Shown in pieces: positions 9,794 through 21,931 of a DNA stretch of 64,000 nt (within the stretch, counting starts at the first letter, position 1; each line of letters starts with the position of its first letter). The stretch is from Lachancea thermotolerans CBS 6340. Lineage: Eukaryota > Ascomycota > Saccharomycetes > Saccharomycetales > Saccharomycetaceae. The DNA is taken from assembly GCF_000142805.1 (NCBI RefSeq), contig NC_013084.1, positions 186,001-250,000 on the forward strand. The letters are read 5' to 3'. The notes under the pieces are model-generated. The model ran no database searches. It was not told the DNA's origin and saw only the letters and a program-made list of their open reading frames with translations. The position numbers and the translations under genes are program-made.

Positions 9794-11944
9794 ATGGCAA
9801 AGGGTAAGACGCTAAAAAGTATGCATGACCACGCCGGTGAGTTGGAAAAGAGGAGTGTGCTAGACAGGAATGTCCGGGAATTCAGCAAGAAGCTCTCGTC
9901 GCTGTGGTTCAAGCGAAGACTAAGTGATAAATCACCACAAGAGATTAATATGGGAACAGGAATCGAAAATGAAGTGACAAATGATGACGGATCCACTGGA
10001 TCACATCTTAATTTCAACAACTTAGAGTCAACGCTATTCCTGCAACCTTCCCGCCCTCAGTCGAGCTTCATGTCGATCCTAGTAGGCGTTTTCGTTGCTG
10101 TAGGTGGCTTTCTTTATGGCTATGACACTGGACTCATTAACAACATCACCGAAATGGACTACGTTAAAACTCATTTTGCATCCAACAAGCAACAGTTCAC
10201 AGCGAAGGAGATGTCTATTCTTGTGTCGTTTTTGTCACTTGGAACCTTCGTGGGCGCGCTGGCCGCACCTTTCATTTCAGACACTTGGGGGCGCAAATCA
10301 ACTATAATCATAAGCACTTTTCTGATATTCATGGTGGGAAATTCCTTACAAGTGGCTGCGAACGGAACAACTCTGTTAGTCATAGGTCGCGTTTTTTCTG
10401 GAGTGGGGGTGGGTTTTATATCTGCAGTAGTTCCGTTGTACCAAAGTGAAGCAGCTCAGAAGTGGGTAAGAGGAGCCATTATTTCCACATACCAGTGGGC
10501 TATAACTTGGGGCCTGTTGGTTTCGAGCGCTGTTTCTCAGGGTACCCACAACCGCCAGGACGCTTCTTCTTATAGAATACCTATTGGGCTGCAGTTTGTC
10601 TGGTCATGTATCCTTGGATTCGGAATGCTATTTTTGCCCGAGAGTCCTCGCTATTATGTCTTGAAGGATCAGTTAGACCTCGCAGCTAAATCCTTGGCAT
10701 TCTTACGAGGGGTCCCGGAGGATGACTCAGGCCTCCTAGAAGAATTGGTTGAGATAAAAGCCAATTACGACTACGAAATGTCTTTTGGGAGCTTCTCATA
10801 TCTGGATTGCTTCAAATCCAGCAAAAGTCGAACTAAACAGAAACTCAGAATGTTTACAGGAATCGCGATACAAGCATTTCAGCAATTTTCCGGCATAAAT
10901 TTTATATTCTACTACGGGGTCAATTTTTTCAGCAAGACCGGCATCGGCGGCAGCTACCTGGTCTCTTTCATCACCTACGCAGTGAACGTTGGCTTCAATA
11001 TCCCCGGATTATTTTTGGTTGAGTATATGGGGAGAAGGAAAGTTTTAATATTTGGAGGTATTCTCATGACGGCGGCAAACTTCGTGATTGCCATCGTTGG
11101 GTGCGTTGAAAAGTCAGTAATCGCAGACAAAATTGTAATCGCCTTTGTCTGTCTTTTCATTGCCTCTTTTTCGGCCACTTGGGGTGGTTGCGTCTGGGCA
11201 ATTTCAGCAGAACTATACCCGCTGGGAGTGCGCTCCAAGTGCACTGCAATTTGTGCTGCGTCGAACTGGCTGGTAAATTTCATTTGCGCGCTGATTACGC
11301 CATACCTGATCGATACTGGTAATCACACCTCGTCGCTTGGAACAAAGATTTTTTTCATTTGGGGGAGCCTGAACGCAGTGGGAGTCGTGATTGTTTACGT
11401 GGCAGTTTACGAGACAAGGGGGCTGACTTTGGAAGAGATTGACTTACTTTACCGACTGTCGCCCAACAGTCTGGCGTCTGACTCTTGGAATAACAGGATA
11501 CGCAAAGCGCCAGGTACCATCCAACAGATCAGAAATAACGAATCACGATTTGAGTCGGAGGCGACCACAGTGGACAGTCATCGACAAAACCAGGCGCCCG
11601 ATTTGGGCCATGCATCCCAACCAAGCGCATCAGGCTCTAGTTACGAGGACCCTGCACCGTTGAAAAGGGCAGAAAGCCCCGTACACAACTACGTGGACCT
11701 TGGAAACGGCCTGGCGCTAACTACGTACAATCGGGGTCCACCATCATTACTTATGGACTCTTCCGATGATGGAGAATCGCAAATCGGCGCAGAAGGCGGG
11801 TCTTTCTCGCGCGATACGGATGAAAATTCAAGTAGTCTAAACGACTATATGATTCAGTGGATGAATTGCCAAAGTCAGCGCAGCTGCGGTTCAAACGCTG
11901 AGAAAGGATCACATAACTCGCATACACAAGGACCAAGAACGTAA
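9794..11944 (+). CDS. SNF3: Plasma-membrane glucose sensor of the Snf3/Rgt2 family
   Basis: A 716-residue sugar-transporter-like protein. It has a cytosolic N-terminus (about 1-85), twelve predicted membrane segments (about 88-540) with MFS sugar-porter signatures ([37 protein letters not shown]), and a long cytosolic tail (about 545-716). The tail marks it as a sensor and not a transporter: around residue 630 it carries [20 protein letters not shown], the motif shared by Snf3, Rgt2 and Rag4 that recruits Std1/Mth1. Only one copy is present, as in Rgt2. S. cerevisiae Snf3 is described with two copies. Expected role: glucose-dependent induction of hexose transporter genes through the casein kinase/Rgt1 route. 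Being pre-WGD, this single gene corresponds to both SNF3 and RGT2; its position fits both tracts. Confidence 0.95.
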   Translation: MAKGKTLKSMHDHAGELEKRSVLDRNVREFSKKLSSLWFKRRLSDKSPQEINMGTGIENEVTNDDGSTGSHLNFNNLESTLFLQPSRPQSSFMSILVGVFVAVGGFLYGYDTGLINNITEMDYVKTHFASNKQQFTAKEMSILVSFLSLGTFVGALAAPFISDTWGRKSTIIISTFLIFMVGNSLQVAANGTTLLVIGRVFSGVGVGFISAVVPLYQSEAAQKWVRGAIISTYQWAITWGLLVSSAVSQGTHNRQDASSYRIPIGLQFVWSCILGFGMLFLPESPRYYVLKDQLDLAAKSLAFLRGVPEDDSGLLEELVEIKANYDYEMSFGSFSYLDCFKSSKSRTKQKLRMFTGIAIQAFQQFSGINFIFYYGVNFFSKTGIGGSYLVSFITYAVNVGFNIPGLFLVEYMGRRKVLIFGGILMTAANFVIAIVGCVEKSVIADKIVIAFVCLFIASFSATWGGCVWAISAELYPLGVRSKCTAICAASNWLVNFICALITPYLIDTGNHTSSLGTKIFFIWGSLNAVGVVIVYVAVYETRGLTLEEIDLLYRLSPNSLASDSWNNRIRKAPGTIQQIRNNESRFESEATTVDSHRQNQAPDLGHASQPSASGSSYEDPAPLKRAESPVHNYVDLGNGLALTTYNRGPPSLLMDSSDDGESQIGAEGGSFSRDTDENSSSLNDYMIQWMNCQSQRSCGSNAEKGSHNSHTQGPRT

Positions 11945-12168
11945 ATAGTACACTGGAATAGTACAGGGTTGCTATTCATCAATTTAAAGACAAACTTTTT
12001 ATAGTTAGCGGTTGTCATCGCATCATATTAAACGACAACCTCATTAACTCGAACACGAATACCAAACCTTTACGACAAGATTCTGTTAGAGCTGAAGTCC
12101 GAAAAGTCAAAAGGCAGCTTAAAGGTTGCCTTTCTCAACTGCTACCCCACTTGCGGCTATTTTGAAGC

Positions 12169-13221
12169 ATGAGCAAAATAAAGGAACGCGTCCTGAGGGC
12201 GCAGGATGATGAGTGTAAGACAAGCCATCGCGACAAACAGCGTGTTTCGGTGGTTACGAATGCCACGCGAAAGTCGGGCAAGCCTGGGGTTACTGACGTG
12301 AAAGGTGCTGTCGGTTCTGTTTTGTTGACCCCGCCAGATAGTGAAGCTGTGAGGAGAAAACTTGAGAGTCAAAAGGGAGTTCTGGGCAAGAGCAGTGGTA
12401 AAATCGAGTTCATTTTTTATAAGATACTTCTCTGTGTCTTGTACATGTTGTACGCGTGCGCGCGTTATACGCAATACCACTACAATCGAGCCAAGATTCT
12501 GATTTTGAACCTCGCGTACAGTCCGTCGAATACGCCGCAGCTGATTCGGCAGGATGTGCTAAAACTTCAAAAATTGCCCAAGCGCTTAGCCGCAATAGTT
12601 GAGAAAAAGCGCGAGGGCGACGTTGGCGGCGGCGTGAGTGGCGTACTCAACGATGGTAGCGATCTTGTTGCCTGGACCATCTCAGCTGGCATAAAACACC
12701 TCGCGCTATATGACTTCGACGGCCATCTCAAACGCAACGTCGACGAATTTCGCAAGAGCGTTTTCCACAAGTTAACGAAGTACTACGATCCAAGCAATGT
12801 TCCCAAGTTTGCTATACGAATCCCACAATGGAACAAGGTATACTTCAACGCCCCCGGCCAAGAGGCAGACGATACGACCTCGAAAAAGGTTGCCATCGAG
12901 ATTTCCCTGCTGTCCAACCGCGATGGCCGCGAAACCATTATTGAGCTCACCAGGACCATGGCTGACCTATGTGCGCAGAACGAAATGCAGCTCTCAGACA
13001 TCACTATGAAGCTGATCGACTCAGAGCTGACCCAGCTCGTCGGCCACGAGCCTGATCTCCTACTCTACTTTGGCCCCAACCTCGACCTGCAAGGGTTTCC
13101 ACCTTGGCATATCCGTCTCACCGAGTTTTACTGGGAGCAGGACAACGACCAGGTGACCTACTCTGTTTTTATTAGGGGCTTGAAGAAGTACGCCGCTTGC
13201 AAGATCAACGTGGGGAAATAA
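12169..13221 (+). CDS. NUS1: Nus1, non-catalytic subunit of cis-prenyltransferase (dehydrodolichyl diphosphate synthase)
   Basis: A 350-residue protein (S. cerevisiae 375). A basic, low-complexity N-terminus is followed by one membrane segment at about residues 82-98 (IFYKILLCVLYMLYACA), then a degenerate undecaprenyl-diphosphate-synthase fold (about 130-350) with the ISAGIKHLALYDFDGHLKRN segment. Known family role: partner of Rer2/Srt1 at the ER and lipid droplets, making dolichol precursors for glycosylation. The C-terminus reads NVGK; the RxG motif reported for NgBR/Nus1 proteins is not obvious there, which deserves an alignment. The ATG at 12169 is the first in frame. It lies between SNF3 and ARF1 exactly as YDL193W does. 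Confidence 0.93.
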   Translation: MSKIKERVLRAQDDECKTSHRDKQRVSVVTNATRKSGKPGVTDVKGAVGSVLLTPPDSEAVRRKLESQKGVLGKSSGKIEFIFYKILLCVLYMLYACARYTQYHYNRAKILILNLAYSPSNTPQLIRQDVLKLQKLPKRLAAIVEKKREGDVGGGVSGVLNDGSDLVAWTISAGIKHLALYDFDGHLKRNVDEFRKSVFHKLTKYYDPSNVPKFAIRIPQWNKVYFNAPGQEADDTTSKKVAIEISLLSNRDGRETIIELTRTMADLCAQNEMQLSDITMKLIDSELTQLVGHEPDLLLYFGPNLDLQGFPPWHIRLTEFYWEQDNDQVTYSVFIRGLKKYAACKINVGK

Positions 13222-13238
13222 ATCGCCGCGACGCTCGC

Positions 13239-13271
13239 CCATTCACAGGCCCTGTCCATTCACAGGCCCTG
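13239..13271. repeat. Two tandem 16-base direct repeats after NUS1
   Basis: The 16-mer CCATTCACAGGCCCTG occurs at 13239-13254 and again at 13256-13271, separated by one base, starting 18 bases after the NUS1 stop. It looks like a small local duplication in the 3' UTR. Function is unknown. Confidence 0.85.
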
Positions 13272-13671
13272 CCCACATTCAATGGCGTGGCCGATTTGCA
13301 GATTCCACTGCACAAGGGTCGCGCCACTGTTGCTAGTAAAAGAGTTGAAAACACTCACCTGTTGACAAATTTGCATATTTTACAGCTCGCATTTCGCTTA
13401 AAAGCTTGCCACCCAAAGTTCCCTTTCCAGGCACTTACAGTTTGCATTCCTGATCTTCCGATCCACCTAATTAGCATCTACACTTCTACTCAAATTCCAG
13501 TTTAACGTTACGTAACTCATTAAACTCTCGTCTAGTTGCAATTACCCTGCTTGGATGTCGATTTATCTTGAAAATTAGAAGTAAATAGGAGCGCGTTAAA
13601 GATAAAACACTCGGAGTAGCAGAAGTCAGCGAAGAAGCAAGGCTAAGACAGTTGAGCAACGGCAACAACGA

Positions 13672-14376
<705 letters not shown>

Positions 14377-14839
14377 GTTAAAGCTTCCACGCAGAAGTCG
14401 CCTGGTGCGCACTAAAGCCTGCACCCTCTACGGTTACGGGCGCGAACTGCGCTCGCTGAACCCAGTGCACCACGCCTACACCTACAGGTTTACCGTTGCC
14501 TGGATGGGCTTTTTTCATGTATAGACGGATGTCAAAGATGTTCCCATTTCTAAAAAAATACGCAATAGAGATAGAAGCTAGAAGCCTGGTCATAACAAAT
14601 ACCTGAGCCACGAAGCGCCTCAATGCGAGAGCAGCGACCCAACTTTACAGAGCGCTGGGTCTCGCTGATTCGTTATGGTAGATTAGATTACATAATAAAT
14701 GGTAGGGTTACCCGCTTCTGGGAAGTTTGTTGTCACATCTTTTGAGGGACAGTAGCTAACTAGTGAAAAAATTTGACAAGCCAAGTGTTCTGAAGCCAAA
14801 TCTGATACCGAACTCTAGCGTTATTATCATACAAATAAG
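14377..14839. other. Intergenic region between the two ARF genes
   Basis: These 463 bases hold the 3' end of the first ARF gene and the promoter plus untranslated first exon of the second. An 81-codon frame on the minus strand (14378-14623) has no recognisable features. No other gene is seen. Confidence 0.5.
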
Positions 14840-15826
<987 letters not shown>

Positions 15827-17852
15827 GTAGCGCAGGACGACAACAAGAGCGGAGACATGAGTGTATGTTCGAGGTGCGTGCCACCCAGCGTATGTGTCGA
15901 ATTTTACGTAGCACCTAGATATCAATCCTCGGGGGGACCTTGCAGCGTATGAAAGTGCGCAAGGACGAGGGCTCACCTGTGGAAACCGTTGAAATAGTAG
16001 GCTACCGATGTCAGTATTTTTATAGAACTTGTCTCGAGGAGCGCGCAGCAGCGATCCCGCGAAGGCACAGCTCGAGCGTAGATGGGGACACGTCACCAAG
16101 CTGCCAACGCAGCATGCTAAAGTTGAAGCTTTACTGTACTGCGGCTTACGGGTACATTGTTCCGTCTGCACCACTATGTAGGCGTGGTGGTGGCTGTGAC
16201 AGCCCATTATTGTGCTCAAGCTGGCTGATCTACAGGTTCTTTTTGACGGGTTTCGGTTCACGATCGGCTGCCACAGTAGCTGATGCTCGCGGGAACAGCA
16301 GGAACGGCCTCTACTACAGAAGAATTACCGTGAAAGCAATGCGGCCTGACCAGCTAACGCAAATCCACGAGAACGCAACGCCGATACAGTGCCTACAAAG
16401 TCACTTTGTAGCATCTTGAGGCTGCAACCTCTTGTTGTTTCGGTTCCATCGCGTGCGCCGTATTTAGCGTTACCTGATAGGGAACCTGAATGACTGCAGC
16501 CAAAACTCAAATAACGGTAGAGATTATTTAGGTGCTACGCCACGAGCTGCGACAGAGCAAAAGTTACCTCGTGAGGCCAACCTGTCAATGCAAGGGAAAC
16601 GAAGCGGCCAGCGATAATCGTGGCTGGTTCAAGGGCTGAGGAAAATCATGGTCTCAAGCAAACACCCGCAGACATGTATGGGCCGAAGTTTTCGCGTCGT
16701 TTAGCAGCTACGTGCATATCATGTTATACTGCTGTGTCGCGGGCGAAAGACTTGCGCGCGACCGCAGCACACAAGCTCTTTCCTTGCGGCGGCCTACCCT
16801 GGTGAGACCTGTAAACTCGCAGGAAAACACTGGCATCTCTGCCGACCTGCTGTGAGTTGATATGGGTACAGATTTTCGCGTCGCTACCAATCTGTTCTAT
16901 GCGTCAGTAGTACTGATATGCCTATATTTACACGAATCGCGACTTCTGTACACCACCACTACGCAGTGCCTACTCCTGTGGCACTGCTAATAGCAGCTGT
17001 GGGCCTCAGACGACATAAACGCTTCGCCTTTTTATCTACCTGATGTCAACCTTTTCGCTCTAAGAAATGTCAACTGCCACCCACCAGTCACCAGTCAGTC
17101 TCTCTCTCTCTCTCTACCCACCAGCTAATCGGGTAGAAGAGCAGAGGAAAACACATGTTCCTGGAAACATCTTTCAGGAAACAGCTGGGAAACAACCGGG
17201 AAACAATGAAGAAATATCGTAAATAGTTACAGGCTTCAAGAAGCCGGGGATTCCCCTTCCTCCCAGCAGTAACAACTCGTCTAGGATCAAGCTTCCAAAC
17301 TCGGTCTGTTATGAGCCTAGCGAGAGCTGGTGTTACCTATGCTATTGGGGTTGTCTAAAACGTACTCTACCGACCGCGCTACGTAACCACGTCCTAACGG
17401 CGGGCTGTAAAAAGACGCCAAGCACTCGCAAAAGCAGGCGGCGTGAGTGTCAACGTAGATATCACTGTTATCTAAACTGCATATAGCAAGGCTTCAAGAG
17501 GTCTCTGAATGTGTTGGTGAGCACCCGCTTGCAGATCATCATATCATGTTCCACGAGCACTCATTATGAGTACATATCGATTATCTCCTACCATCTGTGA
17601 CTGCTAATAACCCATACACCGTGTCAATAAAATATTTACCATCAGATAAAAATGCCGAAAACGAACCAGCTTCGTCGATGCCCAGCCAACCCACGCAGAT
17701 TTCTTACCGACCCACGCAGAGCTGGGACGCGTGTGGGAGAGCGGCGAGCGCAGAGTGGGAAGGCCGGTGGACGGGAAAGAGGCGAGAGATTGAATAATTG
17801 ACGATTTCCACACAGTGCGGAAGTAGCAGAATCTTAGCAAGAGTAATCGAAA
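15827..17852. other. 2.0-kb region without a supported gene between ARF2-like and RPL35
   Basis: This is the longest gap in the window. Frames of 146-159 codons overlap on opposite strands near 15.8-16.4 kb, but they lack domains and are probably chance. A TC microsatellite lies at about 17099-17115. Several GGGAAACA-like words recur at about 17158-17206. An A-box-like word on the minus strand near 17380 is not supported as a tRNA. The last 170 bases are the RPL35 promoter. I recognise no RNA gene or mobile element. Confidence 0.5.
17689..17720 (+). promoter_or_regulatory. Paired Rap1-like sites upstream of RPL35
   Basis: The 11-mer ACCCACGCAGA occurs twice in the same orientation, at 17689-17699 and 17710-17720. 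The copies are 21 bases apart, two helical turns, about 135-165 bases before the RPL35 ATG. Ribosomal protein genes of Saccharomyces commonly carry paired Rap1 sites with this geometry. Assignment to Rap1 is an inference from the ACCCA core. Confidence 0.6.
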
Positions 17853-18632
17853 ATGGTATGTCAAAGGACAGTAAGAACTAGTGCGAGGTGGTGAGGAGAG
17901 CACGAACAAAGCATGAGATGCAGAATACATGATAGAGATGCTGGACGGCAGCGCGCGCCAAAAACGAGGAATTATGGGCTATTCATGGCTGTGAATGCCT
18001 CGACAAACCACGGCCAACTGCGCTAACGTGCGTCAGATGTGGTCACCGGAAAAGCCCCGAGTCTCGGAGCTCACGTTTGAACCCCGAGCGATGAGCGCAG
18101 GGCTCTTGGGAGCCGGAACTTCGCATGCAATGAAACAAAAAGAGTACCGTTTGGGAACGCGGGCCGTACGCTTGGCGCGTACCCGGCGCCTACGTGGCAT
18201 CTGCTCCGCTGCTTGTCTTTTCATGCACCACCACGCCGCCCGATATGCGACGCACCTACTAACACAGTACAGGCCGGTATCAAAGCTTACGAACTAAGAA
18301 CCAAGTCCAAGGAGCAATTGGAGTCCCAGTTGCTCGACTTGAAGAAGGAATTGGCCGCCTTGAAGGTCCAGAAGTTGTCTAGACCTTCTTTGCCAAAGAT
18401 TCACACCGTCAGAAAGGACATCGCTCGTGTCTTGACCATCGTCAACGAGAACCAAAGAAACGCTGTCAAGGAGTTGTACAAGGGTGCCAAGTACCAGCCA
18501 AAGGACATGAGAGCCAAGAAGACCAGAGCTTTGAGAAGAGCTTTGACCAAGTTCGAGGCTTCCAGAACCACCGAGAAGCAAAGAAAGAAGCAAATTGCTT
18601 TCCCACAAAGAAAGTTCGCTATCAAGGCTTAA
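17853..18632 (+). CDS. RPL35: Ribosomal protein uL29 (Rpl35), spliced: join(17853..17855,18273..18632)
   Basis: The first exon is only the start codon ATG at 17853-17855, followed directly by the donor GTATGT. The 417-base intron (17856-18272) ends with TACTAAC at 18257-18263 and the acceptor AG at 18271-18272. Exon 2 then encodes AGIKAYELRTKSKEQLESQL onward. The spliced product is 120 residues, the same as S. cerevisiae Rpl35, which also has its intron immediately after the ATG. uL29 sits at the polypeptide exit tunnel of the 60S subunit. The unspliced frame starting at 18213 is not the real start. A nearer acceptor-like ACAG four bases after the branch box must be skipped. Codon use is highly biased. 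It is followed tail to tail by UFD2, as YDL191W-YDL190C. Confidence 0.97.
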
Positions 18633-18725
18633 AAACCCTGTGTTGCATATAACCAACTTGTGTCAAATCTAGTTTTTCTAAATAATAAACATTTACTCTT
18701 GTGCCCAGCACGGCTTTCCGCCGCA

Positions 18726-21569
18726 TTACTCGCGCTTGTTCCTTCTGAACATCTCGATCCTGTGCTTAAGCTCTTCGTTAGGAATAACATCTTCCAGCTT
18801 GAGAGGCATTCTGTTGAAAGGATCTGTAGAATCGCTCAGCAGGTGCGCTTTAATCGTGCTTCGGTCAATCGTGACTCTCGAGGCGGGCAAAATCACTGGG
18901 TCTTTCATGAGCGTAAACATCAGTGGATCCAAGAACTCATCGGGAGCCTCGCCCATCTCAAGGTCGGCCTCTTCTTCAGCCACCTTCTGGTCCTGCGCGT
19001 CCCTTGCGAACTGTAGCAGCTTGACACAAAACTCATCGTTGACTAGTCCAGTTTTGTTCCCTAGAATATGCACTGACCGATCGAATAGCTCCTTGTTAAA
19101 TGACCGACCATCTTTAGCAACCGCTGAAATAAATTCGGGTTGATCTGCAAGATTGGTGTAGACGGTACAAAGAGACCTCAACAAAGACTTCGCGTCAAAA
19201 GAATATTTCTTGGGGTTTTTCACTTTGAGCTCTCGGCATTTTGGGCCCACCAAAGAAGCCAAGTTGTAATCAAGCATCCCTGCTAACCTGTCCACGATTT
19301 CTGGAGTACAGAACGCGCTAGGAATATCCTTGGAGAAGATATTGAACAAAGTAATGGACTTTTCTGCTAACCCGCAAGAAGATTTCGCCTGTCTCTCTGC
19401 AGACGCAAGCTTTGATTGCAGTTCTTGATCATTTTCCTCACGCGTAGGCGCGGATCCTCGCACTCGGTTTTCAAGCTCCCGTTGAATGTTATGAACCTCT
19501 GCAAGGCTACTCAAGCCTTCGTCAAGCAAAAATGTCAAGTCATTGAGCATTCGTGCAACAAATCTCACGAAGAAATCTGCGTTACTTTGCGACTGCCAGA
19601 TGATCTGCCTGCGGTATTCTGAGAACTGGTAAATTTCTTCCAAAATAATTGATATGCTGTAGCGGCTGTTGAACTTATCATAAAACTGTGATGAGGACCC
19701 TGTTTTCTCTACTATCACGTAGAAGTCAAGCAAGGCGTACAATAGATTTTCGCGCACAAGCTCGTTGTTCTCGAAAATTCCCATCATAAATCCGGGAGTG
19801 TTATCGCGAATAGGCATGGCCCCAATGCTCAGTACTTGCACGAGTTTGCCTTTCAAATGAGGGTTAGAGACCAACTCTGGGCAGCGCAGTATGACTGTAG
19901 CCATCTCAACGAAGGAGTGTAGCCGAGGATTTCCAAACATTGGATTCAAGGAGTACTTGGAAATATATTGAGCATAATTGATTATGCCCTCAATGACAAA
20001 CTCTGGGTAGTACTTGAAAGGAACTGGAGCATGCTCTCTAAGATAGTCGGCATTATCAACGTTTTCAACTCCAACTTGGTCTGGAATGAGAGGTAGCTTT
20101 ATCTGCTTATGCGGGTATTGGTGATTTGGATCAATGACTCTCACCAAGAAAGTGCATGCACCGCTTATAAATTCGAACACCTCGAGTTGAAGAGATTTGT
20201 GCGAGAAAAACCCCTGCAGTGTTTGCTGAATAGATTGCATGGTTTGAAGGTTCTTTTCGAGAGCAGGTAATTGCATTGAGGCAAACCTTGCAAACATGTC
20301 TCCTGACTGTGTAGCGCGAGTAATTCTTTCAACTTCTTCTCTCATCCGCTTGATTTGTGGTGACACTTTCTCATCGTAGAGTAAAGTGCCCCCGATTCCG
20401 TAATGCAAGTAAGCAAGCGTCAGGAAGAAACAGTCAGAGATAAAGTTAGGTTTGTTATCTTCGCTTTTCTTGTTCTTATCATAAAACTCGTCTGCTTCTT
20501 TGAAATCTGAGTTCATGCGAGTCTCGCTGGATAGGTCAAGGAAAAGATTCAAGTTGTTGAAATAGTTAACGTCAATCTTATCGATTTTCCTGTAGGAGAC
20601 GTCCAGAAAAGGTTGCGAGAATCGTACCAACAGTAGAGCTATATTCGAAACGAAAGCATTTGAAGCAAGTTTGTTAAGCTGAGCGTGGTCACCTCTCCGC
20701 AAATGGTTCTTGTTTATAATCTGAGCAAAATATGTGAGCACGTCTGTACGTGATTCAACTGAGCCACGAATAATTTTATCCACGATATAGAAGAGCCTAT
20801 CAAGAACCATCTTATGTTGGGTTTGGAGCGACTCATGAATCATGTTGGTCTGCTGCTGGCTGCGTTCTAAGTTATCACCATAGTTTTGTAAAGCAACGCT
20901 AGCGTTCAATGGCGACAGAGTGAGAATAGGTCCTAAGAGTGTTACCTTTTCAAAGTCATTGGGCTTGGCGTTGTAAGCGGCAAAGAAACCACTTATTTTG
21001 GTAAAGGATGCAGCGACGGGCTTGAAAGACACAAAGAGCTCAAAAAGAGTCAAGACCGAAGAAAAGTTCAGAGAGTCGTTCAGGTTGAACAGTCCAAGAG
21101 AATCAATGTACTTCTTCAGAGTAACAAAAAAGTTTTCAATAAATTCCATCAAGGTGTCTTCTTGCGTTGCTCTGTTGATCAGTTGCGTGAGGAAGTCTGT
21201 GTAATCATCCACCCGAGCCACGATCCCTTTCATGTACGTGAGAAAGTTGCCATCGCCATGAGAGAACTCCTCAACTTGGAACAATATGAGGCCATACCCA
21301 ACAACTAAACGATCAATCTCCTGCAGCGCTTCGATATCTTGCTGACTTTTCTTGAGAAGACGCTTTTGCTGTTGTACTTTTTGGAAGCAGTCTTTCAAGT
21401 ATACGAAGGGTTGTAATGGCAAGTTGGGATTCTCCACGAGTTGGTACAGTAGTATGGCATCGACTTGATTTGCGTCCAGGGGTTCTTCAAATTCTTCTGG
21501 AAGAACAGCATAGCCCCTTGGATCGGCTGGGTTTTTGGTGACAAGAAGAATGTCTTCGAAAGACGCCAT
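18726..21569 (-). CDS. UFD2: Ufd2, U-box ubiquitin chain-assembly factor (E4)
   Basis: A 947-residue protein (S. cerevisiae 961). Most of it is the Ufd2P core alpha-solenoid. The C-terminus (about 870-947) is a U-box with the pattern DEFLDPLMFTLMKDPVILP, then TIDRSTIKAHLLSDSTDPFN. It extends ubiquitin chains on substrates already modified by an E3 and works with Cdc48-Npl4-Ufd1 and Rad23/Dsk2 to hand them to the proteasome. The ATG at 21567-21569 begins the conserved MASFEDILLVTKNPADPRGY segment. It is convergent with RPL35 (93 bases apart) and divergent from RBS1, an order also seen in YDL191W-YDL190C-YDL189W. Confidence 0.96.
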   Translation of the reverse strand: MASFEDILLVTKNPADPRGYAVLPEEFEEPLDANQVDAILLYQLVENPNLPLQPFVYLKDCFQKVQQQKRLLKKSQQDIEALQEIDRLVVGYGLILFQVEEFSHGDGNFLTYMKGIVARVDDYTDFLTQLINRATQEDTLMEFIENFFVTLKKYIDSLGLFNLNDSLNFSSVLTLFELFVSFKPVAASFTKISGFFAAYNAKPNDFEKVTLLGPILTLSPLNASVALQNYGDNLERSQQQTNMIHESLQTQHKMVLDRLFYIVDKIIRGSVESRTDVLTYFAQIINKNHLRRGDHAQLNKLASNAFVSNIALLLVRFSQPFLDVSYRKIDKIDVNYFNNLNLFLDLSSETRMNSDFKEADEFYDKNKKSEDNKPNFISDCFFLTLAYLHYGIGGTLLYDEKVSPQIKRMREEVERITRATQSGDMFARFASMQLPALEKNLQTMQSIQQTLQGFFSHKSLQLEVFEFISGACTFLVRVIDPNHQYPHKQIKLPLIPDQVGVENVDNADYLREHAPVPFKYYPEFVIEGIINYAQYISKYSLNPMFGNPRLHSFVEMATVILRCPELVSNPHLKGKLVQVLSIGAMPIRDNTPGFMMGIFENNELVRENLLYALLDFYVIVEKTGSSSQFYDKFNSRYSISIILEEIYQFSEYRRQIIWQSQSNADFFVRFVARMLNDLTFLLDEGLSSLAEVHNIQRELENRVRGSAPTREENDQELQSKLASAERQAKSSCGLAEKSITLFNIFSKDIPSAFCTPEIVDRLAGMLDYNLASLVGPKCRELKVKNPKKYSFDAKSLLRSLCTVYTNLADQPEFISAVAKDGRSFNKELFDRSVHILGNKTGLVNDEFCVKLLQFARDAQDQKVAEEEADLEMGEAPDEFLDPLMFTLMKDPVILPASRVTIDRSTIKAHLLSDSTDPFNRMPLKLEDVIPNEELKHRIEMFRRNKRE

Positions 21570-21931
21570 CGCGATCGGTAATTGTTTATGCAGTTGCGCA
21601 CGATCTGGCTGTCTCTCCTTGAGGTACTGTAACTGAGTTAGGATATTCCAGTTAACTGTTGGATCAATTCACCTCGTTTCAGCAACAGGTTGGTATATGA
21701 TGAAAACCGCAAGCTCCTGTTTTCAGTGATTCAAGTTCGCCGTTTTCAGACGCTCTCTGAGAGCTTCTCGCTTGTACGTTTTGAACCTGGTGACAATATA
21801 TCAATTTCACCTATGTTCAACGTCCATTATAAATATCTCGAAAATCAAGAAAGGTATATATAGTTTAATTATTTATTGACCAATAGCTGAACTATTGAGC
21901 CCATTCTGAGGGTTTGAAGATTGCCGGCTCA
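21570..21931. promoter_or_regulatory. Divergent promoter UFD2 / RBS1
   Basis: This 362-base AT-rich intergenic region serves two divergent genes. A TATA-like TATATATAG near 21853-21861 precedes RBS1. No defined factor site is recognised with confidence. Confidence 0.4.

Noticed and set aside
17300-17400. Possible tRNA on the minus strand (GTAGCGCGGTCGGTAGAGTA resembles an A box, with CTCATAA farther on)
   Set aside because: No B box (GGTTCRANNC) lies at a workable distance and neither anticodon nor T stems pair.
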